Assembly (NCBI GenBank): GCA_017545535.1
Contig: JAFWMS010000028.1
Coordinates: 124,001 to 188,000, forward strand
DNA from: Clostridia bacterium
GTDB taxonomy: Bacteria; Bacillota; Clostridia; Christensenellales; CAG-138
DNA length: 64,000 nt
Reading direction: 5' to 3'
Positions 27,327 through 36,366 of the stretch are shown piece by piece. Under the pieces are notes generated by a model, which had not been told where the DNA came from, did no database searches, and saw only the letters and a program-made list of their open reading frames with translations. Position numbers and translations under genes: made by a program. Each line of letters starts with the position of its first letter. Positions within the stretch are counted from its first letter, which is position 1.

Positions 27327-29162
27327 TTACCGGGCCAGTCGGCCCACTACGTACTTCAGCACGGCTTTGGCGTCCAGATCGGTGACCTCGTCGTCTCCGT
27401 CCATATCCGCCGCCTTCAGCTGGGCGTCGGAAAGGTCGATGCGCCCCGCGTCATAGCGCAGGATCAGGGCGGCATCCGCGGCGGAAATGAGTCCGTCTCC
27501 GTTCACATCCCCCTGGCTCAGACGGATGGAGGGCTCCTCCGTGGCCTTCCGGGTGGGATTGACGTCATCGTCATCATCTTCCTCCGGAGACAGATCCACG
27601 AACTGCTTGGCGATGTATCCGAACTGGCCGCTCTTTTTCACCCGCAGGAAGTAGAACCCGCTGTCCTCCAGGTATACGGTCACCTCCGTGCCGCTCTTGA
27701 GGCCGCTGGTCACCAGGGGATAGCTGGTGCTCGGGCCTTGACGCATGTTCACGCCGCTCTTAATCAGCACGCCGTCCACTGCGTTATCGATCATCTCCCA
27801 CGTGGGCTCGGTGTAAGGCCCCTTCGGCGTGGGCGTGGGCTCCTCCGTAGGCTCCGGTGTAGGCTCCTCGGAAGGCTCAGGCGTGGGCTCCTCCGTAGGC
27901 TCTGGCGTAGGCTCCTCAGAGGGCTCCGGCGTGGGCTCCTCCGTAGGCTCTGGCGTAGGCTCCTCAGAGGGCTCCGGCGTGGGCTCCTCCGTAGGCTCGG
28001 CCGTCGGCTCCTCCGTAGGCTCTGGCGTAGGCGCCGCCGTGGGGATGACGATCTCAACAGGCGTAGCGGTGGGCACCGCTGTCGGCCCGGGCGTGGGCTC
28101 TGCCGTAGGCTTAACGGTCGGTTTTGCCGTGGGCTTGGCCGTCGGCACAGCCGTGGGCTCGGGAGTCGGCACTGCCGTGGGTTCAGCCGTAGGCTCGGAA
28201 GTCGGAACATCCGTAGGCTCCGGCGTGGGCTCCTCCGTGGGTTCAGCAGTCGGCTCGGCCGTGGGCTCAGCGGTCGGTACGGCCGTGGGCTCAGCGGTCG
28301 GTACGGCCGTGGGCTCAACAGTCGGCTCAGCCGTGGGCTCAGCGGTCGGTACGGCCGTGGGTTCCGGTGTAGGTTCTTCCGTGGGCTCGGGCGTAGGCTC
28401 CTCCGTAGGCTCGGGCGTAGGCTCCTCCGTGGGTTCGGGCGTGGGTTCTTCCGTAGGTTCGGGCGTAGGCTCCTCCGTGGGTTCCGGTGTAGGTTCTTCC
28501 GTAGGTTCCGGCGTAGGCTCCTCCGTGGGTTCCGGCGTTGGTTCCTCCGTTGGCTCGGGTGTAGGTTCCTCCGTGGGCTCGGGTGTAGGTTCCTCTGTGG
28601 GCTCCGGCGTGGGTTCCTCCGTGGGCTCCGGTTCATCCGTGGGCTCCGGCGTGGGCTCCTCCGTGGGCTCCGGCTCATCCGTGGGTTCCGGCGTTGGCTC
28701 CTCCGTGGGTTCCGGTTCATCCGTAGGCTCCGGCGTGGGCTCCTCCGTGGGCTCCGGTTCATCCGTAGGCTCCGGGGTCTCCGGGGGCGCGGTGGGGATC
28801 GGCTCCTCAGGATCCGTCAAGACGTCCTCCGCCAGCATGTAGCCCTGGATCTCCTCGGAACCGGGCAGCTGCACGAAGTAAAATTCGTCCTGCTGATAGA
28901 AGATGTAGACCTCCTGACCCGGACTGCAGATGTCTATCACATCGCTGTCCCTAGAGGGCTCTTCCCAAAGGGTCGCCCCGTTCTCGCCCACCTCGCCAAG
29001 GATGGTGCCCTTCGGCCGATGGGAATCGGATCCGGCGCGCACAACGGTGTCGAACAGGAATGAGGTCAACGCATCCCGTCCCTCCGCCCGGGAGGGAGTG
29101 GGGAACGACAGCAGCCCCGCCAGCAGGACCAGGGCCATGAAGATGCAAAGATTCCGTTTCAT
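27327..29162 (-). CDS. Secreted SH3-like / Pro-Thr-Glu repeat / dockerin protein, 611 aa
   Basis: A signal peptide (residues 1-26, ending SRA) exports the protein. Residues about 50-115 form a first bacterial SH3-like module (GATLWEEPSRDSDVIDICSP). Residues about 119-446 are a low-complexity stalk of EPTPEPTE/EPTEEPTP octapeptides, with some AVPTAEPT variants. A second SH3-like module follows (VLIKSGVNMRQGPSTSYPLV). The C-terminus (about 545-611) is a type I dockerin-like pair of calcium loops: GDVNGDGLISAADAALI and ADMDGDDEVTDLDAKAV. The stalk probably holds the modules away from the wall. Dockerins normally bind cohesins; no cohesin is seen in this window. Function is unknown. Confidence 0.88.
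   Translation of the reverse strand: MKRNLCIFMALVLLAGLLSFPTPSRAEGRDALTSFLFDTVVRAGSDSHRPKGTILGEVGENGATLWEEPSRDSDVIDICSPGQEVYIFYQQDEFYFVQLPGSEEIQGYMLAEDVLTDPEEPIPTAPPETPEPTDEPEPTEEPTPEPTDEPEPTEEPTPEPTDEPEPTEEPTPEPTDEPEPTEEPTPEPTEEPTPEPTEEPTPEPTEEPTPEPTEEPTPEPTEEPTPEPTEEPTPEPTEEPTPEPTEEPTPEPTEEPTPEPTEEPTPEPTAVPTAEPTAEPTVEPTAVPTAEPTAVPTAEPTAEPTAEPTEEPTPEPTDVPTSEPTAEPTAVPTPEPTAVPTAKPTAKPTVKPTAEPTPGPTAVPTATPVEIVIPTAAPTPEPTEEPTAEPTEEPTPEPSEEPTPEPTEEPTPEPSEEPTPEPTEEPTPEPSEEPTPEPTEEPTPTPKGPYTEPTWEMIDNAVDGVLIKSGVNMRQGPSTSYPLVTSGLKSGTEVTVYLEDSGFYFLRVKKSGQFGYIAKQFVDLSPEEDDDDDVNPTRKATEEPSIRLSQGDVNGDGLISAADAALILRYDAGRIDLSDAQLKAADMDGDDEVTDLDAKAVLKYVVGRLAR
27826..28808 (-). repeat. Coding low-complexity repeat encoding the EPT-rich stalk
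   Basis: About 980 bases made of imperfect 24-base and 12-base units encoding Glu-Pro-Thr-Pro and Glu-Pro-Thr-Glu/Asp. Blocks with Ala-Val-Pro interrupt the middle third (28080-28380). Third-codon-position changes break the DNA identity, so it has not been homogenised recently throughout. Length variation between strains is likely. Confidence 0.85.
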
Positions 29163-29244
29163 AGCTTTCTATATACCATACGTTCGGGAAAAAGGGAATA
29201 CCCAAGGAAAAAAGTTGACGATTTATTTGAAATTCAAGCAAAAA

Positions 29245-30858
29245 TCAGGGGGTCTCGGGCCGAAATTGGGAAATGATGGCTTCCGCCGCCCTGAGGCCGT
29301 CCACCGCCGAGGAGACGATGCCCCCGGCGTAGCCCGCCCCCTCCCCCACGGGATAGACTCCTCGATGGGTGAGGGACTGCATGGATTCGTCCCGCAGGAT
29401 GCGCACCGGGGCGGAGGTCCTGGACTCCACGGCGGTAAGGACCGCGTCGGGCATGTCGAAGCCCTTGATCTGCCGGGCAAATATGACGAGGGCTTCCCGC
29501 AGCGCCGCCCCTACGAAGGGCGGCAGGCAGCCGTTCAGATCCGCCCCCGTGACTCCGGGCCGGAAGGTGGGCTCCACGGCGCCGAAGGAAACGGTCCGCT
29601 GCCCTGCCATAAAATCTGCCATGCGGCAAGCGGGGGCCAGCCCCTCGCCGCCGCCCAGGTCCCAGGCGGCCTGCTCCAGCCGCTGCTGAAAGGCAATGCC
29701 GTCCAGAGCGCCCTTCCCGAAATCCTCGGGAAACACCTGGACCACCAGGGCGGCATTGGCGTTCTTCCCCGCCCTGTCGAAATTGCTCATGCCGTTGACC
29801 ACCATCTCTCCCGGCCCGGCACCGGCGCCCACCACGAAGCCGCCGGGGCACATGCAGAAGGAGTACACGCCCCGGCCCCCGGCTTGACCGGTCAGCTTGT
29901 AATCCGCCGCCCCCAGCTTGGGGTGACGGGCGAAGGGACCGTATTGGCTTTCGTTGATAAGATCCTGGGGATGCTCCGCCCGGACTCCCACGGCAAAGGG
30001 CTTGGGAGCCATGGCAAAGCCGCTGCTGAAGAGATACCCATAGGTGTCCCGGGCCCCCTGGCCGATGGCCAGCACCAGGGCGCCGCAGTCGATCCGCTCC
30101 GGGATGCCGTTTTTGACCAGGGTCACCGCCCGAAGCTGTCCCGCCTCAGCATGGATCCTGTCCAGCTTCGTGGAGAAGCGGACCTCGCCCCCCAGGGCGA
30201 TGATCTCGTTGCGCAGGTTCTGGACCACGGTCCTGAGCCGGTCCGTGCCCACGTGGGGCTTGGCCAGGATCCCGATCTCCTTCTCCGCCCCGCAGGCGAG
30301 GAAGGTATCCAGCACCGTGGAGCAGCGAGGGTCCTTGGACCGGGCGGTCAGCTTCCCGTCGGAAAAGGTGCCCGCGCCCCCCTCGCCGAAAAGAGGGTTG
30401 CTCTCCGGGTCCGCCCGGCCGGTGCACCAGTAGCCTTCCACGTCCCGGACCCGGTCCTCCATGGCCTTCCCCCGGTCGATGATCAACGGGCGATAGCCCT
30501 CCCGGGCCAGCAGCCATCCGGCGAAAAGGCCCGCCGGGCCCATGCCCACCACCAGGACCCGTCCCGATAGGGGCCTTTCCCCGTGGGCAACGGACAGGGG
30601 TTCCGGCGCCTGCCAGGGCTGGGCATGGATCTTTTTATCCCCCAGCACCCTTTTGGCGGCCTTGGGAGCCAAATCCACGCGGCAGTGGACGCTGAAGAAC
30701 ACGTCCCCCTTCTTCCGGGCGTCCACAGCCTGGCGAAGGATCTGCACCTCCCCCATCTCCCCCGGGGCCACCCCCAGTTGCCGGGCGGCGGAAGCGCAAA
30801 AGGAGGCGTCCGTATCGTCCAGGGAGCGCCGAAGGGCCGGTATCATCACACGCATCAT
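29245..30858 (-). CDS. FAD-dependent dehydrogenase (COG2509 type), 537 aa
   Basis: A large flavoprotein of unknown substrate, often annotated as FAD-dependent oxidoreductase. After an N-terminal RNA-binding-like/BFD-like segment (1-95) the Rossmann FAD motif VLVVGMGPAGLFAGWLLA is at about 102-120. Further typical blocks are NPLFGEGGAGTFSDGKL, GTDRLRTVVQNLR, LAIGQGARDTY and GEGAGYAGGIVSSAVDGLRAAEAI, the last being the second FAD contact. ATG codons at 30864, 30858 and 30855 are possible. The GAGG at 30870-30867 is 8 bases from 30858, so that is chosen. It starts directly downstream of the cdaR terminator, so expression depends on readthrough or an internal promoter. Confidence 0.88.
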   Translation of the reverse strand: MMRVMIPALRRSLDDTDASFCASAARQLGVAPGEMGEVQILRQAVDARKKGDVFFSVHCRVDLAPKAAKRVLGDKKIHAQPWQAPEPLSVAHGERPLSGRVLVVGMGPAGLFAGWLLAREGYRPLIIDRGKAMEDRVRDVEGYWCTGRADPESNPLFGEGGAGTFSDGKLTARSKDPRCSTVLDTFLACGAEKEIGILAKPHVGTDRLRTVVQNLRNEIIALGGEVRFSTKLDRIHAEAGQLRAVTLVKNGIPERIDCGALVLAIGQGARDTYGYLFSSGFAMAPKPFAVGVRAEHPQDLINESQYGPFARHPKLGAADYKLTGQAGGRGVYSFCMCPGGFVVGAGAGPGEMVVNGMSNFDRAGKNANAALVVQVFPEDFGKGALDGIAFQQRLEQAAWDLGGGEGLAPACRMADFMAGQRTVSFGAVEPTFRPGVTGADLNGCLPPFVGAALREALVIFARQIKGFDMPDAVLTAVESRTSAPVRILRDESMQSLTHRGVYPVGEGAGYAGGIVSSAVDGLRAAEAIISQFRPETP

Positions 30859-30870
30859 GTCCATTTCCTC

Positions 30871-30902
30871 AAAAAAGCCCGACCGCCTTGAGGCGGCCGG
30901 GC
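30871..30902 (-). terminator. Intrinsic terminator between cdaR and the FAD dehydrogenase gene
   Basis: An 11-bp stem pairs 30877-30887 with 30892-30902 (one G-T pair, loop TTGA). In minus-strand reading it is followed by six T (30876-30871). The Shine-Dalgarno GAGG of the next gene begins immediately after the T-run. Confidence 0.85.
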
Positions 30903-30915
30903 AGCCGATACTATG

Positions 30916-32199
30916 TTATGGCGTTCCCGTCTCGCTGGGCGCCACCAGCGTCACCTGGACCCTGAGGTCCTGGGTGGAGACCACCACGTCGGGGAACCGG
31001 TAGGTGCTGGGGCCCTGGATCACGGGGACCAAGTCCCAATCGCCGGCGCCGTAGCTCGCCAAATCCACCTGAGCGGAGAAGAACTCCGGCGTCAACTTTT
31101 CCACCTGCCGCTGGGGACCGGTGACCGTCACGGCCACGAAGGTGGGCGCGCCGTCGGCGATGGTCATGTTGCCCTTCAGATGGGCGTAGGTGAGGGGCAC
31201 CTCTATGGTCCGCTCCGCCATCCGCTCCGTCACCGCGGCGGTCAGCGTCACCACGCTGCTCTGCCCCCGCTTCAGGGACACGCCTTCCGGCAGGGCCAAG
31301 GACAGCTCCCTCGTGACGGTCTGCACCTCCGCGGGGATGACCAGGGGCTGGGTCTCCACAGTGTCGATGGCCGCCAGCGTCTCGCTGGAACCGTAGATGG
31401 TGATGGTCTCCGGGGAGACCTCGGTGGTCATGGTGTAATAGGTTTCGTCCGCCAGGGTGAGCTTCGGTTGGATATTCACCTGCTTAAAAGCGGACAGAGA
31501 CAAACGCACAGTCACGTTGGGGGTGTTCTGACTCCGGGTGACCACCGTAAGCTCGTTGCCGTCCTTATCGTAGAAGGTCACGTCCACCGATTCTTCCAGG
31601 TTTTCGGTCCGATCCGTCAGATCTACGGTGGCCACGGCCCGCACCGCCGGCTCGATATACCGGGCGGCACCCTCCAGGGTGATGGTGCTGACCACGCTCT
31701 CGCCGATGATCTCATAGCCCTCGGGCAGAGTGCCCACGGTCACCAGTTTCACCGGCACGGTCTTGACGATCAGATTGTCCACCTCCACCGTGACGGTCCG
31801 AGGATTCACCTCCGCCACCGTGCCCAGGTTGGACTGGACCGTGACGCTCAGCGGCAGCCGATAGGTGCCCGCCGAGGAGATGGTGCCCAGGAAGGCCCGG
31901 CAGTTGATACGGCTCTCGTCCAGATCGGAGTGGTTCGTGATGGTGGCGTTCACCTCCACGTCCGCCAGACCGAGATCGGAGTTCACCAGGATGAGGTTCC
32001 GGCTCAGCAGGTCCGTATAGCCCTCCAGGGTGATGGGCACGTCGCTGATCTGCTTGCTGCGCACCGGGTTCAACGCCACCAGCACGTAGGCCCACAGCAG
32101 GATGGCGAAGATGCAGGCCACGATCTTCAACCCCAGGTTCCGGGTAAAGGCGTCCTTGAACCGGATGAGCAGGTCCTTATTGATGACCTTTTGCTTCAT
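30916..32199 (-). CDS. cdaR: CdaR / YbbR-domain protein, 427 aa
   Basis: Regulatory partner of the diadenylate cyclase CdaA. A single N-terminal membrane helix (about 22-44, LGLKIVACIFAILLWAYVLV) is followed by YbbR repeats facing outward. Four are recognisable by V-x-L-x-G/T patterns, for example ISDVPITLEGYTD, VKTVPVKLVTVGTLPEGY and TITLEGAARYIEPAVRAVATVDL. The start lies 3 bases after the cdaA stop and uses a GGAGGAGAA site inside the end of cdaA. In Firmicutes glmM usually follows cdaR; here a terminator and an unrelated oxidoreductase follow instead. Confidence 0.92.
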   Translation of the reverse strand: MKQKVINKDLLIRFKDAFTRNLGLKIVACIFAILLWAYVLVALNPVRSKQISDVPITLEGYTDLLSRNLILVNSDLGLADVEVNATITNHSDLDESRINCRAFLGTISSAGTYRLPLSVTVQSNLGTVAEVNPRTVTVEVDNLIVKTVPVKLVTVGTLPEGYEIIGESVVSTITLEGAARYIEPAVRAVATVDLTDRTENLEESVDVTFYDKDGNELTVVTRSQNTPNVTVRLSLSAFKQVNIQPKLTLADETYYTMTTEVSPETITIYGSSETLAAIDTVETQPLVIPAEVQTVTRELSLALPEGVSLKRGQSSVVTLTAAVTERMAERTIEVPLTYAHLKGNMTIADGAPTFVAVTVTGPQRQVEKLTPEFFSAQVDLASYGAGDWDLVPVIQGPSTYRFPDVVVSTQDLRVQVTLVAPSETGTP

Positions 32200-32202
32200 G
32201 GC

Positions 32203-33060
32203 TTACTTCTCCTCCTTCCTGCGGGAATGGTTCTTGCCGAAGGAAAGGCCGGCGACGCCCTTCTTCAGGAAGATGCTCTCCAAAAGATGCCGCAGGGCAA
32301 CGCTGTCCATGTACCGGATCAGCTTCCCGTCTTGAGCCATGGAGATGGCGCCGGTCTCCTCCGAGACCACCAGCGCGATACAATCGGACACGGTGGACAC
32401 GCCCAGGGCCGCCCGATGACGGGTGCCCAGCTCTCGGGAGATGCTGGTCTCCTCGGAAAGGGGCAGGAAGCAGGCCGCCGCCACCAGGGTGGTGCCCCGG
32501 CAGATCACGGCTCCGTCATGGAGGGGCGTGTTGGGCTCAAAGATGTTCTCGATGAGGGCACCGGAGATCAAGCCCTCCACGGCGGTGCCGGTACTGATGA
32601 TATCCCCAAGGCCCGTCTTCTGCTCGAAGACGATGAGGGCGCCCACCCGCCGCCGGCTCAGGCGCAGGATAGTCTTGTGAAGATCGTCGATCAAATCCTC
32701 CACGCCCATGCTCCCCGCCTCGTTGATGAGCTTGCCGATGGCCTTGCCGCTGCGGCCCAGCCGTTCCAGCACCCGGCGGATCTCCGGAGTGAAGAGGATG
32801 AAGATGACGATGATGATGGTACCGGATTGGAGGATGGAATCCAAAAGCCAGTTGAGGGTGTACATGCTGAGCACCTGGGTGGCCGCGGAGGCGACGATCA
32901 GCAAGCCCACGCCTTTGATGACCTCATAGGCCCGGGTGTCCTTGGTCCAGACGATGAGCTTGTAGAGCAGCACCGTCAGGATCGCTATGTCGAGAAGGTC
33001 GTTCCAGCCGAACTGGCCCAGACCGCTTCCCAGGGTTTTTAAGATCTCCTCAAAGCTCAA
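32203..33060 (-). CDS. cdaA: Diadenylate cyclase CdaA, 285 aa
   Basis: Makes c-di-AMP from two ATP at the membrane; c-di-AMP controls potassium and osmolyte transport and wall homeostasis. Three N-terminal membrane helices span about 22-95. The DAC domain has DGA at 182-184 (LHDGAVI) and RHR at 214-216 (GTRHRAALG), the two catalytic/nucleotide motifs. The start codon is TTG at 33060. An in-frame TGA lies three codons upstream and AGGTG is about 8 bases before the TTG, so no ATG start is possible. It is first in a cdaA-cdaR operon; a likely promoter is at 33101-33130. Confidence 0.97.
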   Translation of the reverse strand: MSFEEILKTLGSGLGQFGWNDLLDIAILTVLLYKLIVWTKDTRAYEVIKGVGLLIVASAATQVLSMYTLNWLLDSILQSGTIIIVIFILFTPEIRRVLERLGRSGKAIGKLINEAGSMGVEDLIDDLHKTILRLSRRRVGALIVFEQKTGLGDIISTGTAVEGLISGALIENIFEPNTPLHDGAVICRGTTLVAAACFLPLSEETSISRELGTRHRAALGVSTVSDCIALVVSEETGAISMAQDGKLIRYMDSVALRHLLESIFLKKGVAGLSFGKNHSRRKEEK

Positions 33061-33100
33061 ATTCCATCACCTGCACAATCAAGTCTTCTGAGCTTATAAT

Positions 33101-33130
33101 AGTATACCATCCATGTGTACAAATTGTCAC
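33101..33130 (-). promoter_or_regulatory. Possible promoter of cdaA-cdaR
   Basis: On the minus strand GTGACA (33130-33125), 18 bases, then TATACT (33106-33101). The -35 box lies just outside the end of the upstream permease gene. Confidence 0.5.
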
Positions 33131-33137
33131 GAAATTA

Positions 33138-34723
33138 TTAAAGGTTCGTGAGTTTTTTCTCCGCATTTTTTCTCAGGAGCAGCCGGATGGGCAAGGCGAC
33201 CAGCAAAAGCAGGGCGCACAGGACCAGCGCACCCATGGGGCCCAGGAAGATGAACAGGGCCACGCCGCCGCCAAGGAAGGCCAAAGTGACCAGCATGCTG
33301 AGCATCACGCCGCCGCCCTGCTTCACCACCTCGGCGGGATTCTCCCAGTCGAACCGGGCGAAATGGAGGCCGATGGCCAACTCCACCACCGAGAAGGCCC
33401 AGGCGACGAGAAGGGAGAGGCCCACGATCACGAACACGTTCCAGAAGGGCAGCTGCCAGCCGACGGTCAGGGCAACGCCGCAGACGAGGCCGCCCAGGGC
33501 AGGCGGCAGCATGCTGACGAGGAGCTTGCTCCGAAGCCAGGTATCCGCTTGGATGGGCAGGGACTTGATGAGCCAAAGCCCCTTGCCCTCCATGGATACG
33601 GCGGCGCTGGCGCTCAGGCTCAGGCACTGGGCGGCGGCGATGACGAGGCCGAACAGCAGCCCCGCCTGTTGGCCGCGGCCGAAGACCTCCTCCAGCACCT
33701 CCACCACGGGCGCCTTCCCCACCACGATCAACGCCACGGTCAAGACGATGGCCATGACGGTGCCCATATCCGTGTTCATGATCCAGATGGGGGTATTCAG
33801 CTTTTGCCGCAGCTCCTTTTTGCACAGGGTCAGCAGCATACCGGACCGCTTCTGCCGGCTCATACGAAAGGCCTTGGAGCTGGCGGTGGCGTTGATGGCG
33901 CCGTAGAAGAAGGCGAAGCCCTTCACGGCCGCCAGGCACAGCAGAACCAGCAGCGCCAAGGACAGCCCCGTGAAGAGCAGAAAGGCGCTCAGGTTCCCCT
34001 GCAGGCCCTCCACGAACAGCCTGGCCGGCGGGTAGAGGCTGAAGATCCGGGTCTGGAGCGAGCCGGCGATGTCGGCCATATCGTTGAACATGGTCCCCGC
34101 GTTGAAGGAGAAGAACATGACCAGCAGCAGAAAGCCCATGGAAAAGACGGTGGTGAAGAGGCTCTTGTTCTTCATCCGGGCTGTGAGCATGTTGACGAAC
34201 AGGCCCGCGAGGCCGCCTACCCCCAAGGGCAGCAGGGGCGCCAGAAAGACGGTGATAATCAGCACCGGCCAGAAGGCGGCCGGCAGATCGCCGATGACGA
34301 TCTGACAGCAGACGCCGGCGGTAAGGAGCATGCCCGCCTGAATGAGCAACTCTTCAAAATAGAGGGAAAAGATCCTGGAGAGGACCACCGTCCGCCGGGA
34401 GAGGGGAAGGGACAGCAGGGGATCCAGGCTGGACGCGGAGAAAAGGGCCGTGCCCGACTTGGTGAGGGTGGTGATGGCGCCCAGCACCGAGCCCATGACC
34501 AGCATCAGAGCGGGGACCAGGGTATAGCTGGTTCTGTCCAGGCCGCCCCGGAGCATGCCCATGCTGTAGACGCCGGACATGTACACGCAGGCCAAAAACA
34601 GTACGAAGGTGGACGTGAGGCGGCGCTTGGCCCGCTTCTTTGCGGCCGCGTCGGCGGTGTTCTTCAGCGCCGCGAAGGGGAAGAACTCCATTAGCTGCAA
34701 GCGGATGAGGGGAAGAACCTGTT

Positions 34724-34727
<4 letters not shown>
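33138..34727 (-). CDS. ABC-2-type transporter permease, 529 aa
   Basis: An integral membrane protein with about 12 predicted helices, read from long hydrophobic runs such as TFVLFLACVYMSGVYSMGM, LIQAGMLLTAGVCCQIVI, VFSMGFLLLVMFFSFNAG and FAFFYGAI. It resembles the large clostridial permeases paired with a separate ATPase. Its ATG overlaps the stop of the ATPase gene (ATGA at 34724-34727), which shows coupled synthesis. The length of about 530 is typical of this two-domain permease class. The exported substrate is unknown; it could be a peptide, drug or lipid. The C-terminus is basic and cytoplasmic (RLLLRKNAEKKL). Confidence 0.85.
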
Positions 34728-35437
<710 letters not shown>

Positions 35438-35442
35438 ACGGT

Positions 35443-35913
35443 TTACTCCTTGTTGGATTTCTTTCGGTACATCAGTTTTTTGGCGAAAAAGTTCCACAAC
35501 AGCACGATCACCGCCGCGATGGCCTTGCTGGCCAGGTAGAAGAGGCCAAGCCCGTCGGTGAACAGCCACATCAGCAGCTCCGTCAGGCCCAGGCCGACGA
35601 GGGAGATCAGAATGAACAGGGCGAACTCCGCCTCTTTGCTCATGTTGGCCCGCTTGCCGGAGAAGGCCAGGGTCTTGGTCAGGATGTAGTTGACGATGAC
35701 CCCCAGTATGAAGCCGAAGACACCGGCCACCAGATAGTGGAGGCCCAGCTCCTTCAGCAGCCACACCGTGCAAAAGTCGGTGATGAAGGCGCAGCCGCCC
35801 ACGATGATGTAGCGCAAAAACTGGAGGGTGGCGTTCTCCGTGGGCTTATAGAGGAGCTCCCGCCAGCGCCATGTTTTGAGGAGCGAAAGGATGTCCGCCC
35901 AGTCGCCCTTCAT
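35443..35913 (-). CDS. GtrA-family membrane protein, 156 aa
   Basis: GtrA-like proteins are four-helix membrane proteins thought to help flip undecaprenyl-linked sugars for surface polysaccharide or teichoic acid decoration. Helices are at about 30-50 (FLRYIIVGGCAFITDFCTVW), 55-78, 95-115 and 120-142. The family RYxIVGG entry and the C-terminal NFFAKKLMYRKK basic tail are present. Its start overlaps the yhbY stop (ATGA at 35910-35913), with GGAGG just upstream. No glycosyltransferase lies alongside, so the donor pathway must be elsewhere. Confidence 0.9.
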   Translation of the reverse strand: MKGDWADILSLLKTWRWRELLYKPTENATLQFLRYIIVGGCAFITDFCTVWLLKELGLHYLVAGVFGFILGVIVNYILTKTLAFSGKRANMSKEAEFALFILISLVGLGLTELLMWLFTDGLGLFYLASKAIAAVIVLLWNFFAKKLMYRKKSNKE

Positions 35914-36185
35914 TTCTCCTCCTCCGGCTTCTGCCGGTAGATGACGATCTTCCGGCCGATGCACTGGATGGGTTCGGCGTTCAGGGCGCGGCAGATCTTG
36001 TCGCACAGGGTCTTGGCGGGCTCGTCGCAGCTTTCGAGGACGGTGAGCTTGATGAGCTCCCGCTTGGCAAGGGCGTTGTCGATGCCCACCAGCATGTTCC
36101 CCGACAGGCCCTCCTTGCCGATCTGGAAGATGGCGTCCAGGGCGTTGGCCTGCTTGCGGAATTCGGCTCTTTCTTTTCCGGTCAT
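35910..36185 (-). CDS. yhbY: YhbY/CRM-domain RNA-binding protein, 91 aa
   Basis: A single CRM domain, a small fold that binds pre-50S ribosomes or group II introns. The family features are an N-terminal helix (KERAEFRKQANALDAIFQIGKEGLS), the GxxG-like loop, and the final strand IGRKIVIYR. It follows obg in the same orientation, a frequent arrangement (obg-yhbY-nadD) in Firmicutes; here gtrA replaces the usual nadD. AAAAGGAG is 8-9 bases from ATG 36185. A structured repeat occupies the gap between obg and this gene. Confidence 0.95.
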   Translation of the reverse strand: MTGKERAEFRKQANALDAIFQIGKEGLSGNMLVGIDNALAKRELIKLTVLESCDEPAKTLCDKICRALNAEPIQCIGRKIVIYRQKPEEEK

Positions 36186-36213
36186 GTTGGACTCCTTTTT
36201 ACCTTTTTCTTTT

Positions 36214-36349
36214 GCGACTTTTTCTCTTTGTACAAAGAGAAAAAGTCGCGCAAAAAGAGAAACTCATTTGGGATAATGGGATAGGTCGGCAAACAACATA
36301 TCCCCAGTAAAGTTCTTTTGGCAGCACCTTTTCTTTCAAGAAAAGGTGC
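36214..36349 (+). repeat. Structured intergenic repeat, complete three-hairpin copy (locus F/G)
   Basis: Hairpin 1 is a perfect 17-bp stem, 36214-36230 with 36233-36249 (GCGAC outer stem, loop TA). The linker CAAAAAGAGAAACTC follows. A middle pairing GGGATA ... TATCCC (about 36279-36305, loop with GCAAACAACA) is followed by the linker AGTAAAGTTCTTTTGG. Hairpin 2 pairs 36324-36335 with 36338-36349 (GCACC outer stem, loop TC). It is the same order as loci A and H. It separates obg from yhbY on the minus strand, about 30 bases upstream of yhbY, so it may modulate readthrough. Confidence 0.84.
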
Positions 36350-36366
36350 GAATTTAAATTCTTCCT

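Noticed and set aside
27826..28808. Possible CRISPR array from regularly spaced short repeats
   Set aside because: Units are contiguous, in frame and without unique spacers, and no cas gene is nearby; it is coding low complexity.
27829..28842. A plus-strand open frame encoding a Gly/Val/Ser repeat
   Set aside because: It is the antisense of the Pro/Thr/Glu stalk of the dockerin protein, which has a signal peptide, flanking SH3-like modules and a dockerin; the shadow has none.
29214..29219. TTGACG -35 box on the plus strand
   Set aside because: No matching -10 at proper spacing and no plus-strand gene downstream; it would transcribe antisense to the FAD dehydrogenase gene.
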